This document shows positions 18,284 through 27,653 of a DNA stretch of 62,983 nt, piece by piece. The notes beneath the pieces are model-generated. The model was not told where the DNA came from and ran no database searches. It saw nothing but the letters and a program-made list of their open reading frames with translations. How positions within the stretch are numbered: the stretch's first letter is position 1; every line of letters begins with the position of its first letter. Source of the DNA: SZAS-103 sp038216155 (GTDB lineage Bacteria > Pseudomonadota > Gammaproteobacteria > Xanthomonadales > Xanthomonadaceae); assembly GCA_038216155.1 (NCBI GenBank), contig JBBQQH010000011.1, positions 1-62,983 of the forward strand, read 5' to 3'. The position numbers were made by a program, and so were the translations under genes.

Positions 18284-18991
18284 TTACAACGTGCGCCAAT
18301 CGCGACCGTCAAGCCGTTCCAACGCACGGAAATTGCGCTTGTAGTCCATTTTCGGGTGACCATCGATCCAGAAGCCCAGATACACGTGCGGGATTTGCTC
18401 GCGCTGCGCCCACTGGATTTGCTTGAGAATCGCCAGCGTGCCCAGCCCGCGCGATGCATATTCCGGATCGAAAAACGTGTAGACCGCTGACAGAGCCAAA
18501 GGCAGCAGCACGTCGGTCACCGCCACTGCTAGCAGACGCCCCTGCAGGCGGAATTCCAGAAAACGGCTTGGACTCCACGGTCCAATCAGGAAGCGTTCAA
18601 AATCCTGCGCATCGCCATCGTCCATGCCGCCACCGCGATGGCGAGCGCCGAGATAGCGCTGATACAAATCCAGATGTTCGTGGTCGTGGCGGGCACCGCT
18701 GGTGGCTATTTGCAAATCGACATTCGCGCGCAGACAACGCTGCTGGCTGCGATTGGGGACGAACGCGACGACCGGCACGCGCACCGGCACGCACGCGCGA
18801 CAGCCGACGCAATGCGGTCGATAGATATGCGCGCCCGAGCGACGGAAACCCAGAGCCAGCGCCTCGGCATAGGCCCCGGGCAGATCGGGATCGTGCGGGT
18901 CCAGCACCAGGTCGCGGGCCATGCGCTGCGGCCAGTAGCCGCATTCGTGCGGGGCGCTGTGGAATAGACGCATGTTGTGCAGGGTGGTCAC
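18284..18991 (-). CDS. bpt: Aspartate/glutamate leucyltransferase (arginyltransferase family)
   Basis: Transfers leucine from Leu-tRNA to N-terminal Asp or Glu of proteins, tagging them for ClpS/ClpAP degradation (N-end rule). Family hallmarks are HECGYWPQRMARDLVLDP, HIYRPHCVGCRACVPVRVPV with its cysteine cluster, and the C-terminal YLGFWIDGHPKMDYKRNFR. Length of 235 residues fits. The start is uncertain: GTG 18991 is chosen because homologues carry about ten residues before RLFHSAPHECGYW; ATG 18973 and TTG 19018 are alternatives. Divergent from the EF-hand gene across 267 nt, in which I see no other gene. Confidence 0.88.
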   Translation of the reverse strand: MTTLHNMRLFHSAPHECGYWPQRMARDLVLDPHDPDLPGAYAEALALGFRRSGAHIYRPHCVGCRACVPVRVPVVAFVPNRSQQRCLRANVDLQIATSGARHDHEHLDLYQRYLGARHRGGGMDDGDAQDFERFLIGPWSPSRFLEFRLQGRLLAVAVTDVLLPLALSAVYTFFDPEYASRGLGTLAILKQIQWAQREQIPHVYLGFWIDGHPKMDYKRNFRALERLDGRDWRTL

Positions 18992-19258
18992 CCGGGCATG
19001 GTAGCCGGGAGCGGCCAATGGTGGATCGTGAATGGTGGGGCAGGGCGAAGCTTGCCTGCCGTATTTGACGCTCGCTGCAATCCTTGCCGGTGGAGTTGCT
19101 CAGCTAACGCCGACGCTGGACCAAAGCGCGAGCGCGGGAGGGGGCATTGGGCAAAGGAGGGATAGCGCCTGGCTGAACGCAGCGCGGCGGCTGCAATTCC
19201 TTCGGCTGGAGGCAGCGCTTATAGTGGCGGCCTTCCACTGCTTCCAGGACGCCACGCC

Positions 19259-20119
19259 ATGCTTCGTTTGCATCCGTTGTTGATCGCCGTCTCGCTTGTC
19301 TTGGTGCCCACTGCGCTGGCACAGAACGCAACGCCCTCAGCCAACGCGCCGGCAGGTGATCGCTTCAATGTAGTTGATCGCAATCACGATGGCGGCTTGA
19401 GCCTGCCTGAATTGCAGGCGGTCAAGAGTCCGATTGCCTCGCAGTTCACGCGGCTGGACAAGAACAACGATGGCAAGCTGCAGCGCAGCGAAGTCGCGAT
19501 GTTTCCCGCATTCAATCCGCAAATGGCGCAGGCCCAGCAGCAAGTGCCGGCGCAGAATGCGCAGAAGATGTTGTGGCTGGGCGATCTCGACGCCAACCAC
19601 GATGGCCGCATCACCGCCACCGAGGCGAGCGCCGTGCCAGTCGTCGCCAAGAGCTTTGCCGCAATGGATCTCAATCACGATGGCGTGCTGACCAATGCCG
19701 AAGTGCAAGCCGACTGGCAGCAAGGGATCGCCCGCAAAAATGCCGCGCAGCGTCCGGCGCGACTGGAGGCGTTCGACAAGGCTGACAGCAATAAGGACGG
19801 CAAGCTCTCGCCGGCCGAAGCCAAGACCGGGATGCCGCGTATTTCCGGCAATTTTGCGGTGCTCGACGCCAACAAGGATGGCAGTCTGAGTCGCGAGGAA
19901 GTCGCCGTGGCTGGCCAATTCGCAACCCGCGCAACCATCGCGCAGTGGCGCCAACGCAACGCGCAAGCGTTTGCTGCGATGGATGCCAACAAGGATGCCA
20001 AACTCAGTCAGGCCGAGGTACAGGCCAAAATGCCGCGACTGGCCAATTCATTCGCGTTCCTGGACGAGAACCACGATGGATTCCTGAGCCAGGCCGAGTT
20101 TACGCTGCCTTTGAGATGA
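19259..20119 (+). CDS. Secreted protein with eight EF-hand loops
   Basis: 286 residues with a signal peptide (LLIAVSLVLVPTALA, cleaved near residue 21) and eight calcium-binding loops of the D-x-N-x-D-G type: DRNHDGGLS, DKNNDGKLQ, DANHDGRIT, DLNHDGVLT, DSNKDGKLS, DANKDGSLS, DANKDAKLS (Gly replaced by Ala) and DENHDGFLS. The loops come in four pairs. It is likely a periplasmic or extracellular calcium-binding protein. ATG 19259 has AGGA upstream. A small hairpin, GCCGAC-TGC-GTCGGC (20159-20173), lies in the convergent gap downstream. Confidence 0.9.
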   Translation: MLRLHPLLIAVSLVLVPTALAQNATPSANAPAGDRFNVVDRNHDGGLSLPELQAVKSPIASQFTRLDKNNDGKLQRSEVAMFPAFNPQMAQAQQQVPAQNAQKMLWLGDLDANHDGRITATEASAVPVVAKSFAAMDLNHDGVLTNAEVQADWQQGIARKNAAQRPARLEAFDKADSNKDGKLSPAEAKTGMPRISGNFAVLDANKDGSLSREEVAVAGQFATRATIAQWRQRNAQAFAAMDANKDAKLSQAEVQAKMPRLANSFAFLDENHDGFLSQAEFTLPLR

Positions 20120-20179
20120 GATTGGCTTTAGCCCACTCGAATCCCGCAAATTGCTGACGCCGACTGCGTCGGCCTGGAG

Positions 20180-20578
20180 TCAACTTGCGAGCGAAAGAAT
20201 CTGCAACACGAGCAGGCAGCCAATCAGCACGACCAGCCCGATCACTAACAAGCGCACGCGGTTGGCAATCAGTTGTGCGCGATCAACCACGATCGGTTCG
20301 CGCGTCGGGAGTTGCAGGCGCGTTTGATCCGGGCGCGTGGATTCGAGTAGTCCTTCAGCCCGCAGCAGTTCGCGCGCGCGCACGAAATCGTCAGGCCTGA
20401 CCACCCAAACCGAGGGATCCGGCTCGCTGCGCGCATCGTCGCGAAAACTGAAATTGCGGCGCAGCGTGCCCTTGTAGGAACGGCTCTGGCGGACGTTGGT
20501 CTGGATGCCATGTGAGTTCAACAAACGCTCGACTGCTTCTACGTTTTCGAGGCGTGGCGAGATAAAAATCTGCCGCAT
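20180..20578 (-). CDS. DUF2007-like protein with C-terminal membrane anchor
   Basis: 132 residues. The N-terminal half (MRQIFISPRLENVEAVERLL, then LNSHGIQTNVRQSR and PSVWVVRPDDFVRARELL) has the alpha-beta pattern of DUF2007, a GlnB-like fold. The C-terminus is one membrane helix (VRLLVIGLVVLIGCLLVLQI), so it is tail-anchored. Its ATG overlaps the tesB stop in TGATG, implying coupled translation with tesB. Function unknown. Confidence 0.75.
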   Translation of the reverse strand: MRQIFISPRLENVEAVERLLNSHGIQTNVRQSRSYKGTLRRNFSFRDDARSEPDPSVWVVRPDDFVRARELLRAEGLLESTRPDQTRLQLPTREPIVVDRAQLIANRVRLLVIGLVVLIGCLLVLQILSLAS

Positions 20579-21519
20579 CAGGTGGGCTCCGGCTTCGGCG
20601 AGGCATTGGGCGAGTCGGGTTGTTGAGCGTTGCCAGTCAGCGCGCTGTCGGATGTCTCGGCGACGACGCGAATCAGGCCTTCCTGCGCGGTGGATGCCAC
20701 CAGCCGACCGTCGCGATCGTAGATCGTTCCGCGCGCAAACCCGCGCGAGGATTGTGCACTCGGGCTGTCACACGAATACAACAGCCATTCGTCGACCCGA
20801 AATAAACGGTGGAACCACATCGCATGATCCAGGCTCGCCATCTGCACGTTCGGCTGGTAGTAGCTGATAGCGTGCGGAAAGGTCGCTGTGCCGATCAAAT
20901 GAAAGTCCGAGGCGTAGGCCAGCAGCGCACGATGCAGTGCGGGCGCATCGCCGATACGTTCGGCTAGCCGAAACCAGACCTGCTGGAACGGCGGACGCTT
21001 GGTCGGATGCAGTTCGTCGCGCGGATAAATATGGCGAAACTCGAACGGCCCTTCGCGATTGAGCCAGCGCTGCATCTTCGGCGAGAGATGCGCCAAAGTT
21101 GCCGCGTCCAGTGGCGGCGGCGGCGGCACATCCTCGGGCGCTGGCACCACCGGCATTGGTAACTGGTGCTCGGCGCCCGTCTCGGATTTCTGGAACGAGG
21201 CGGAAAACACGAAAATCGGCTGTCCATGCTGGATCGCAGTGACGCGTCGCGCAGAGAAACTGCCGCCGTCGCGTGCGCGTTCGACCTCGTACACGATCGG
21301 GTGCGCGATATCGCCGGCGCGCAGGAAAAACGCATGCATCGAATGCACTGCACGACCGTCCTCTACCGTCTGCTGCGCAGCCGACAACGACTGCCCGAGC
21401 ACCTGCCCGCCGAACACATACTTGGTGCCGATATCGCGACTCTGGCCACGGAACAGATCGCGCTCAAGGCGTTCGAGCTGCAGAAGTTCAACCAGTTCGT
21501 GCACCGGGGGCAGGGACAT
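20578..21519 (-). CDS. tesB: Acyl-CoA thioesterase II
   Basis: A double-hotdog thioesterase hydrolysing medium and long-chain acyl-CoA. It has the N-terminal FGGQVLGQSLSAAQQTV and FLRAGDIAHPIVYEVER, a proline-rich linker, then AYASDFHLIGTATFPH with the catalytic Asp, and MASLDHAMWFHR and RGFARGTIYDRDGRLVAS of the second domain. Length of 313 residues is slightly above the family norm because of the linker and a disordered 30-residue tail. ATG 21519 has AAGGA six nt upstream. Confidence 0.93.
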   Translation of the reverse strand: MSLPPVHELVELLQLERLERDLFRGQSRDIGTKYVFGGQVLGQSLSAAQQTVEDGRAVHSMHAFFLRAGDIAHPIVYEVERARDGGSFSARRVTAIQHGQPIFVFSASFQKSETGAEHQLPMPVVPAPEDVPPPPPLDAATLAHLSPKMQRWLNREGPFEFRHIYPRDELHPTKRPPFQQVWFRLAERIGDAPALHRALLAYASDFHLIGTATFPHAISYYQPNVQMASLDHAMWFHRLFRVDEWLLYSCDSPSAQSSRGFARGTIYDRDGRLVASTAQEGLIRVVAETSDSALTGNAQQPDSPNASPKPEPT

Positions 21520-21629
21520 GCAATTCCTTGGGACAGACGATAATTCGATGACAAATTATAGCCGGCATATTGCGCAGGCCAGTGCGACGTTCGAGCAGCG
21601 CGCGCTACCGCAAACGTGTCGCACGCAAT

Positions 21630-22214
21630 TCATTTCGAACCCGCGAACACGCGCTGCAAACCGCAGGCCGACAGCACCCGCGTCCACGGAAACTGCGAAC
21701 CGGGATCGCGCTTGCGCCGCACAGTGAGCGTCGGATCATCGGTCGCGGGAACCTCATCGATATCGAGGTCCTCATGCCCGGCAACGCACGTCAGCCCGGG
21801 CAAGTTCGCACGCAAGTCGGCGAGCAATGCGATCAGCGCATCGATCTGTGCATCCGGATACGGCTCGCGCATCTCCTGCTGGCGCGAATCCAGCCAGTCC
21901 GGATAGCGCCCGCGATTCACCAGTTCGATACCGATCGAACGCGGGTTGTAACCGCGGGTGTGATGCGCGACGCGATTGCAGGCGACAAACTGCTGAATGC
22001 TGCCGTCGCGATCGATGTAGTAATGACCACTGTTGCCGGTGCCGTCTGCGTACAGCGCGCGCTCGCCGTATTCGCGCGCCATCGCGAGATCCGGCAGTTC
22101 GGTGCAATGGACAACGACCAGATCGATCTGCGCAGTCTCGCGTGCCTGCAAACGTTGCTCATATGGCAGCGGGAATTGATGGATTCGTTGGGTTGGCGCA
22201 GGCTCGTTCGGCAT
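21630..22214 (-). CDS. N-acetylmuramoyl-L-alanine amidase (Amidase_2, AmpD-like)
   Basis: A zinc amidase cleaving the MurNAc-L-Ala bond in peptidoglycan or its turnover products. Zinc ligands and catalytic residues are in LVVVHCTELPD, CNRVAHHTRGYNPRSIGIELVN, VAGHEDLDID and KRDPGSQFPW. It has no signal peptide, which fits a cytoplasmic AmpD-type recycling enzyme, though its sequence is closer to AmpDh-type proteins. ATG 22214 is chosen over the ORF start at 22229. Divergent from the MOSC gene with only about 39 nt between starts. Confidence 0.87.
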   Translation of the reverse strand: MPNEPAPTQRIHQFPLPYEQRLQARETAQIDLVVVHCTELPDLAMAREYGERALYADGTGNSGHYYIDRDGSIQQFVACNRVAHHTRGYNPRSIGIELVNRGRYPDWLDSRQQEMREPYPDAQIDALIALLADLRANLPGLTCVAGHEDLDIDEVPATDDPTLTVRRKRDPGSQFPWTRVLSACGLQRVFAGSK

Positions 22215-22253
22215 GTCGCATGCTAGCATCGCGTGCCTTCGCAGCGAGTTGCC

Positions 22254-22766
22254 ATGCCGACTTCCCGCACTTTCCCAGATGATTCAACCCTCGGCATACT
22301 GACGGCGCAGTTTCCGCGCGCCGGTTGCCTGCGCTGGATCGGACTTCGCGCCGCCCGCAACGCACCGATGCAGGTAGTCGACACGGCCGAAGTGGAGACG
22401 GTCACCGGATTGCAGGGTGATCGTTATGCAGGCAGCAGCGGCAAGCGCGCCGTGACTCTGATTCAGGCAGAGCACCTGCCGGCGATCGCCGCACTGTGCG
22501 GACGTGATGAGCTCGATCCGGCGATATTGCGACGCAACCTGGTGATCTCCGGCATTCCACTGATCGCATTAAAGACCCGCCGTTTCCGTGTCGGCAGCGT
22601 CGTGCTCGAAGCCAGCGGCGAGTGTGATCCATGTTCGCGCATGGAGGATGCGCTCGGTCCTGGCGGTTACAACGCGATGCGCGGCCACGGCGGCCTGACC
22701 GCGCGCGTGATTTCAGCGGGAACAATCCGGGTGGGCGACGCAGTAATGGTTGATCGGCGCATATGA
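22254..22766 (+). CDS. MOSC domain protein
   Basis: 170 residues comprising one MOSC domain, the sulfur-carrier fold of molybdenum cofactor sulfurases and YiiM-like enzymes. It shows GLQGDRYAG, KRAVTLIQAEHL, LRRNLVISGI, the conserved Cys region ASGECDPCSRMEDALGPGGYNAM and GHGGLTARV. It probably handles hydroxylamine-type substrates with molybdenum cofactor or transfers sulfur. The stop overlaps the next start (ATGA). A GTG at 22233 is an alternative start. Confidence 0.87.
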   Translation: MPTSRTFPDDSTLGILTAQFPRAGCLRWIGLRAARNAPMQVVDTAEVETVTGLQGDRYAGSSGKRAVTLIQAEHLPAIAALCGRDELDPAILRRNLVISGIPLIALKTRRFRVGSVVLEASGECDPCSRMEDALGPGGYNAMRGHGGLTARVISAGTIRVGDAVMVDRRI

Positions 22767-23329
22767 GTGTGTCGTGTGTCGGCAAAGGCCACGTCATTCT
22801 GTCCCATGGCCTCAACAGCTCGCCGGATGCGACCAAGGTCTGTGCGCTGGCGCGCGTCGCAGAGCAGCTAGGCTGGAGCAACGAGCGCCCCGACTTTGCT
22901 GCAATCGATCGGGATGATCGCGGCGGTCGATTCGGTGATATTGATGCGCGTATCGAATTGTTGCGGGATCGCGCACGCGCCGCGCCAACGCCACTGGTTC
23001 TGGTCGGTTCCAGCATGGGCGCGTTTGTCTCGGCGCTGGTCTCACTAGAAATTGATTGCATCGGCTTGTACCTGATGGCGCCACCGCCGTTTATTGATGG
23101 CTATCCACGCGCGCTGGCAGCGGCGAGCGTGCCGACCACGATCGTGCACGGCTGGGACGACGAACTGATTCCTGCAGCGACCGTGATCAACTGGGCTGCG
23201 CCGCGTCGTGATCGCCTGCTGCTGGTCAATGACAGTCATCGGCTGGCGGCGCACGTCGATTTTTGTGCGCGGCAGTTTCGCGAGTTTCTGCAGTCGTTGC
23301 AGGCTGACACCGCTGAGTCAGCCGCGTGA
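22763..23329 (+). CDS. Small alpha/beta hydrolase (YqiA/RBBP9-like)
   Basis: 188 residues with the compact fold of small bacterial esterases: HVILSHGLNSSPDATK near the N-terminus, the nucleophile elbow VGSSMGAFVS, the acid in VHGWDDELIP and the catalytic His in NDSHRLAAH. No signal peptide. It overlaps the MOSC gene by 4 nt upstream and rlmKL by 4 nt (GTGA) downstream, so all three form one operon. Substrate unknown. Confidence 0.85.
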   Translation: MSVSCVGKGHVILSHGLNSSPDATKVCALARVAEQLGWSNERPDFAAIDRDDRGGRFGDIDARIELLRDRARAAPTPLVLVGSSMGAFVSALVSLEIDCIGLYLMAPPPFIDGYPRALAAASVPTTIVHGWDDELIPAATVINWAAPRRDRLLLVNDSHRLAAHVDFCARQFREFLQSLQADTAESAA

Positions 23330-25488
23330 AGTTCTATAGCTCCTGCGCGAAGGGTCTGGAATATCTGTTGGCCGACGAGTTGCTGGCGCTTGGCGCCGTG
23401 CGCGCGACTGCGGCGCTGGCAGGTGCCAATGTCGAAGGCGACCTGACCCTGGCCCTGCGCGCGGTGATGCAATCGCGCCTGGCCAGCCGCGTGCTGTGGC
23501 CGATCGGTTCATTCGATTGCGGCGATCAGCAGGATCTGTACGACGGTGTCGCCGCGATCGACTGGTCGCAGCATTTGAATCCAGCTTGCACGCTGCTGGT
23601 TGATGCACACGTCGACGGCAGCGCGATCACGCACGAGCGCTTCGCCGCGCAGAGGGTCAAGGATGCAGTGGTCGATCAGTTGCGCGAACGCTGCGGACAA
23701 CGGCCATCGGTGTCGGTCGAGAATCCCGACGTGCGATTGAACCTTGTGTTGCGCAAAGGCATTGCCACGGTGTCGATCGATCTGGGTGGTGGCAGCCTGC
23801 ATCAGCGCGGGTGGCGTCGCATGCAGAACGAGGCGCCACTGAAAGAGAACCTCGCCGCCGCCGTGTTGCTGCGCGGCGGCTGGCCGGCGGTCTATGCCGA
23901 CGGCGGCGGTCTGCTCGATCCGATGTGCGGCAGCGGCACCTTGCTGATCGAAGGCGCGTTGATGGCGGCTGATGTTGCGCCAGGATTGTTGCGCACGCGC
24001 GGCGAGGCGCCGAGTCGCTGGTCGAGCTTCGACAACAAGGCATGGGCGTCGATCGTTGATGAAGCACGGCAGCGCGAAGCGGTCGGCATGGCGGCGCTGC
24101 GTCCGGTATTTTTTGGCTCTGACATCGATCCGCATGCGGTGCGCGCGGCCGCCAGCAATGCACTTGCGGCAGGTGTCGGCGACGTGATCGTGTTCGAGCA
24201 ACGCGCAGTGCAATCGCTGCGCAAACCTGCCGCAGAATCGGGACTCGTCGTCTGCAACCCACCCTACGACGCGCGGCTGGCGGCCGACGCATCGCTGTAT
24301 CGCGATCTGGGGCAAGCTTTGCAGCAGACGGTGCCGGATTGGCGGGTGGCGATTCTGGCAGGCGATGAATCTCTCGCGCGTGCCACTGGGCTGCGCGCCG
24401 ACAAGCTGTACACGCTCTACAACGGTGCGCTGGCCTGTCCATTGTTGGTCTGCAAGCAGGCACTTCAGCCACAGCGAGCGCCGCGACCGAGCGAGCCGTT
24501 GTCCGATGGCGCGAGCATGGTTGCCAACCGCTTGCGCAAGAACGAACGCAAGCTGGTGGCGTGGCGCAAGCAGCACGATGTGACCTGCTGGCGCGCCTAC
24601 GATGCCGACATTCCCGAATACGCCGCCGCGATCGATGTCTACACCGAGGAATCGGTGAATGCCACCGCAAAGGTTTCCGAACCGCTGCGCTGGCTGCACG
24701 TGCAGGAATACCAGGCGCCCGAGGATGTGCCTGAAGACCTCGCACGCCGCCGCCTCGGGGATCTGGTGCGTGCCGCAGGCGACGTGTTCGCAGTTCCGCG
24801 CGAGCGCATTTCGATCAAGACCCGTCAGCGTGGCAAGGGCGGTGCGCGCTACGGGCGAATGGATGCGCGTGGAGAGTACGTGCGCGTGCGTGAAGGCGAT
24901 GCGCTGCTGCGCGTGAACCTGTTCGATCATCTCGACACCGGCCTGTTTCTCGACCATCGTCCGCTGCGCCTGCAGATCGCCGCGACTGTGCGCGGCAAGC
25001 GCATGCTCAACCTGTTCGCCTACACCGGCACCGCTAGCGTGCAGGCGGCGGTCGGCGGTGCGTTGCAGACCACCAGCGTCGACCTCTCGGCGACGTATCT
25101 GGAATGGGCGGCGCAAAATCTCGCCATCAATGGTTGCACCGGCGTCGACCATCGCCTCGTGCAGGCCGATGCATTGAAGTGGCTAGAGGCAGACACCGGC
25201 CGCTATCACATCATTTTCTGCGATCCGCCTACGTTCTCCAATTCGGCACGCGCGCGCGATTTCGATCTCCAGCGCGAACACGTGCGATTGCTGGGCGCCG
25301 CGGTGGCGCGATTGACACCCGATGGCGTGCTGTATTTTTCCAACAACTTCCGGCGCTTCCATTTCGACGACGACGCTGTTGCGAGCTTCGCCGAGGCGAT
25401 CGAAACCAGCCGTTTGACCGTGCCGCCAGATTTCGCCCGCAATCCGCGCATCCATCGCAGTTGGGAATTGCGTCCGTGCGCACGCTGA
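23326..25488 (+). CDS. rlmKL: Bifunctional 23S rRNA methyltransferase RlmKL
   Basis: Makes m2G2445 (RlmL half) and m7G2069 (RlmK half) in 23S rRNA. The 720-residue fusion has an N-terminal ferredoxin-like/THUMP region (about 1-160), the RlmL methyltransferase with LDPMCGSGTLLIEGALMAAD and VVCNPPYDARL, then the RlmK half with LFDHLDTGLFLDHRP, LNLFAYTGTASVQAAVGG and FCDPPTFSNS. Length matches the E. coli fused protein (about 702). It starts with GTG overlapping the hydrolase stop. Confidence 0.96.
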   Translation: MKFYSSCAKGLEYLLADELLALGAVRATAALAGANVEGDLTLALRAVMQSRLASRVLWPIGSFDCGDQQDLYDGVAAIDWSQHLNPACTLLVDAHVDGSAITHERFAAQRVKDAVVDQLRERCGQRPSVSVENPDVRLNLVLRKGIATVSIDLGGGSLHQRGWRRMQNEAPLKENLAAAVLLRGGWPAVYADGGGLLDPMCGSGTLLIEGALMAADVAPGLLRTRGEAPSRWSSFDNKAWASIVDEARQREAVGMAALRPVFFGSDIDPHAVRAAASNALAAGVGDVIVFEQRAVQSLRKPAAESGLVVCNPPYDARLAADASLYRDLGQALQQTVPDWRVAILAGDESLARATGLRADKLYTLYNGALACPLLVCKQALQPQRAPRPSEPLSDGASMVANRLRKNERKLVAWRKQHDVTCWRAYDADIPEYAAAIDVYTEESVNATAKVSEPLRWLHVQEYQAPEDVPEDLARRRLGDLVRAAGDVFAVPRERISIKTRQRGKGGARYGRMDARGEYVRVREGDALLRVNLFDHLDTGLFLDHRPLRLQIAATVRGKRMLNLFAYTGTASVQAAVGGALQTTSVDLSATYLEWAAQNLAINGCTGVDHRLVQADALKWLEADTGRYHIIFCDPPTFSNSARARDFDLQREHVRLLGAAVARLTPDGVLYFSNNFRRFHFDDDAVASFAEAIETSRLTVPPDFARNPRIHRSWELRPCAR

Positions 25489-25555
25489 ATGCCGCGACTT
25501 GCCTAGGCGGCGGCTTAACTTTTCAGCAATGTGGCGCAAGGCATTATCCTGAGCC

Positions 25556-26188
25556 ATGAACTCGCACGTGCCCGCCAACGATCCAGGCCACCTGTGGACC
25601 TTCTTCCGACAGTGGTTGAGGCACCCGGTGTCAATGGCGTCGGTGTCGCCATCGAGTCCGCAACTGGCGGCCGGCATGATCGCAGAGTTGCCGCTGGGCG
25701 CCACACGCGTGATCGAACTGGGCGGCGGAACCGGCGTGTTCACCCAAGCTTTGCTCGGCCACGGAATTCGGGCCGACGACTTGATGGTGATGGAGCTCAA
25801 TGCCGAATTGCACGCGCACCTGGAGCAACTCTTTCCGGGCGTGCACGTGCAGCATGGCGACGCCCGCGAGCTGGTGCGCCTCGCCAGCGATTGCGGTTTT
25901 TCGCAAGGTGGCTTGGCGGATGCGGCGATATCGGGACTGGGTATGCTCTCGATGCCACGCGCGATGCAACACGACATCGTTGCAGCGACGTTCGAATGCC
26001 TGCGCCCGGGCGGGCGTTTCATCCAGTTCACTTACGGCCCGAACGCGCCGCTTGCGCGCGAAGTGATGCAGGCGCTGGACATTGACGCACGACGCGGCAC
26101 CTTCGTCCTGCGCAACCTGCCGCCGGCCACGGTGTATGTGTTCACCCGCAACCTGGCGGAATCGGCGGACGCCGCGCACAGCAATTAA
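25556..26188 (+). CDS. Class I SAM methyltransferase (phospholipid methyltransferase-like)
   Basis: 210 residues. The SAM-binding motif VIELGGGTGVFTQALL is near residue 58, motif II in DLMVMELNAELHAHLEQLF, and FVLRNLPPATVYVFTR is a typical C-terminal end of PmtA-like phosphatidylethanolamine N-methyltransferases. The N-terminal WTFFRQWLRHPVSMASVSPS also matches that group. Soluble, no signal peptide. It might methylate a phospholipid head group, but other small substrates are possible. Confidence 0.75.
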   Translation: MNSHVPANDPGHLWTFFRQWLRHPVSMASVSPSSPQLAAGMIAELPLGATRVIELGGGTGVFTQALLGHGIRADDLMVMELNAELHAHLEQLFPGVHVQHGDARELVRLASDCGFSQGGLADAAISGLGMLSMPRAMQHDIVAATFECLRPGGRFIQFTYGPNAPLAREVMQALDIDARRGTFVLRNLPPATVYVFTRNLAESADAAHSN

Positions 26189-26297
26189 AGCAGTTGCGCA
26201 GCGTTCCATCGGCGCAACGAGCGGTTGTGCGGATCGGGCTCGAAATCGACGTGCCGCGCATTCATAGTTGACGCAATCCCGTTTTCAGGAGGCGTCG

Positions 26298-27653
26298 ATG
26301 ACTTGTTCCAGCGCAGTGACATCGCATCCAGCCGCGGCCGGCATGACCGATTCAAGCAAGCCCAATTCAATCCAATCCGACTCAATCGGGGCTAAGGCGG
26401 GCCTTCGCACTGTGCAACGCGTGGTCCGCGGAATGCCCACTTCCGATGACGCTGGCGTCAAACTGACGCGCCTGCTGGGCACTCCGGAGTTGCAGGACGT
26501 CGATCCATTCCTGCTGCTTGATCAGTTCGGCACCGATCGCCCGGAGGATTACCTCGCTGGATTTCCCGACCACCCGCATCGCGGATTCGAGACGGTCACC
26601 TACATGTTCGAAGGCCGCATGCGCCATCGCGACAATCACGGCAACGAAGGATTGCTGGTGCCCGGAAGCGTGCAATGGATGAGCGCCGGCCGCGGTCTGG
26701 TGCATTCGGAAATGCCCGAGCAAGTCGACGGCGCGATGCGCGGATTCCAGTTGTGGGTCAACTTGCCGGCTAGCCAGAAAATGGGCGCGCCGCGCTATCA
26801 GGAATTTGCGCCAGAACAGATTCCAGTGATCAAGCCAGTTGCTGGTGTGACGGTCAAAGTCATTGCGGGCACAGTTCATGCAATCACCGGACCGATCACG
26901 GGCGTCGCCGCGCAGCCGCTGTATCTCGATATCACGCTCGATCCTACCGTCGAGTATGTTGCGCTGGTTACAGCAGGGCATCATGCGTTTGCTTGCGTGT
27001 TCGAAGGTGCTGCATACATAGGCGAACACGCGATTAAGGTGGAGGCGGTCAGCCTTGCGTTGCTAGGCGATGGCGATGGCGATGCGATTCGCCTGCGCGC
27101 CGGCACCGATGGAGCACGACTGATCCTGTTCGCGGGCAAGCCGGTCAACGAACCTGTCGCGCGCTATGGGCCGTTCGTAATGAACAAGCGCCAAGAGATC
27201 ATGCAGGCGGTCGAGGATTTCCTGCCTGCCGATTTTGATCACTCGTCCACTCAATGCTTGACGGGGACGAGTGCCGGATCGCAGCGGATCGCATTAGCTC
27301 ACACGCGGCCTTGTTTAGTGCGCAGGTGCAGGCGTCGCGGGAATGGGACGTATTGCGCTGGCGCTGTGTTCCATTGCCGCCAGCTTGGTATGGAAAAATT
27401 GCGCTGCATCAACCTCATGGCCGTCCGCGAAGCGGATGGTATAGGGCTTGCCGCTGAAGGACGACTTGCTGGCGCAATAGGTGATGAAATCCTCCGCCGT
27501 CTTCACCCGCGATCCCGCGTGACGCAGCTTCAGCCGCAGATGATCGGCTGCTGCTTCACCATCATGAGCGCTGCCGTTACGAATGAATTGCGCATCCTTC
27601 ATCACATCGACGTCGTGGATCAGCATCTGGATCTTTTGCGGTTCGGTCAGTGA
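26298..27653 (+). CDS. Pirin family protein with run-on C-terminus
   Basis: A bicupin pirin (Fe-binding, possible quercetinase or regulator). Family motifs are PFLLLDQFG, FPDHPHRGFETVTYM with metal-binding His residues, GSVQWMSAGRGLVHSEMP and FQLWVNLP. ATG 26298 has a strong AGGAGG at 26287-26292. Pirins normally end shortly after FVMNKRQEIMQAVEDF. Here the frame misses a TGA at 27236-27238, which lies in another frame, and continues for about 138 unrelated residues antisense to the next gene. A one-base deletion near 27230 would explain this. The pirin domains themselves are intact. Confidence 0.8.
   Translation: MTCSSAVTSHPAAAGMTDSSKPNSIQSDSIGAKAGLRTVQRVVRGMPTSDDAGVKLTRLLGTPELQDVDPFLLLDQFGTDRPEDYLAGFPDHPHRGFETVTYMFEGRMRHRDNHGNEGLLVPGSVQWMSAGRGLVHSEMPEQVDGAMRGFQLWVNLPASQKMGAPRYQEFAPEQIPVIKPVAGVTVKVIAGTVHAITGPITGVAAQPLYLDITLDPTVEYVALVTAGHHAFACVFEGAAYIGEHAIKVEAVSLALLGDGDGDAIRLRAGTDGARLILFAGKPVNEPVARYGPFVMNKRQEIMQAVEDFLPADFDHSSTQCLTGTSAGSQRIALAHTRPCLVRRCRRRGNGTYCAGAVFHCRQLGMEKLRCINLMAVREADGIGLAAEGRLAGAIGDEILRRLHPRSRVTQLQPQMIGCCFTIMSAAVTNELRILHHIDVVDQHLDLLRFGQ

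Noticed and set aside
23509..25152. A 547-codon minus-strand frame
   Set aside because: Antisense to rlmKL, whose motifs are complete; the translation is Arg/His-rich with no recognisable domain.
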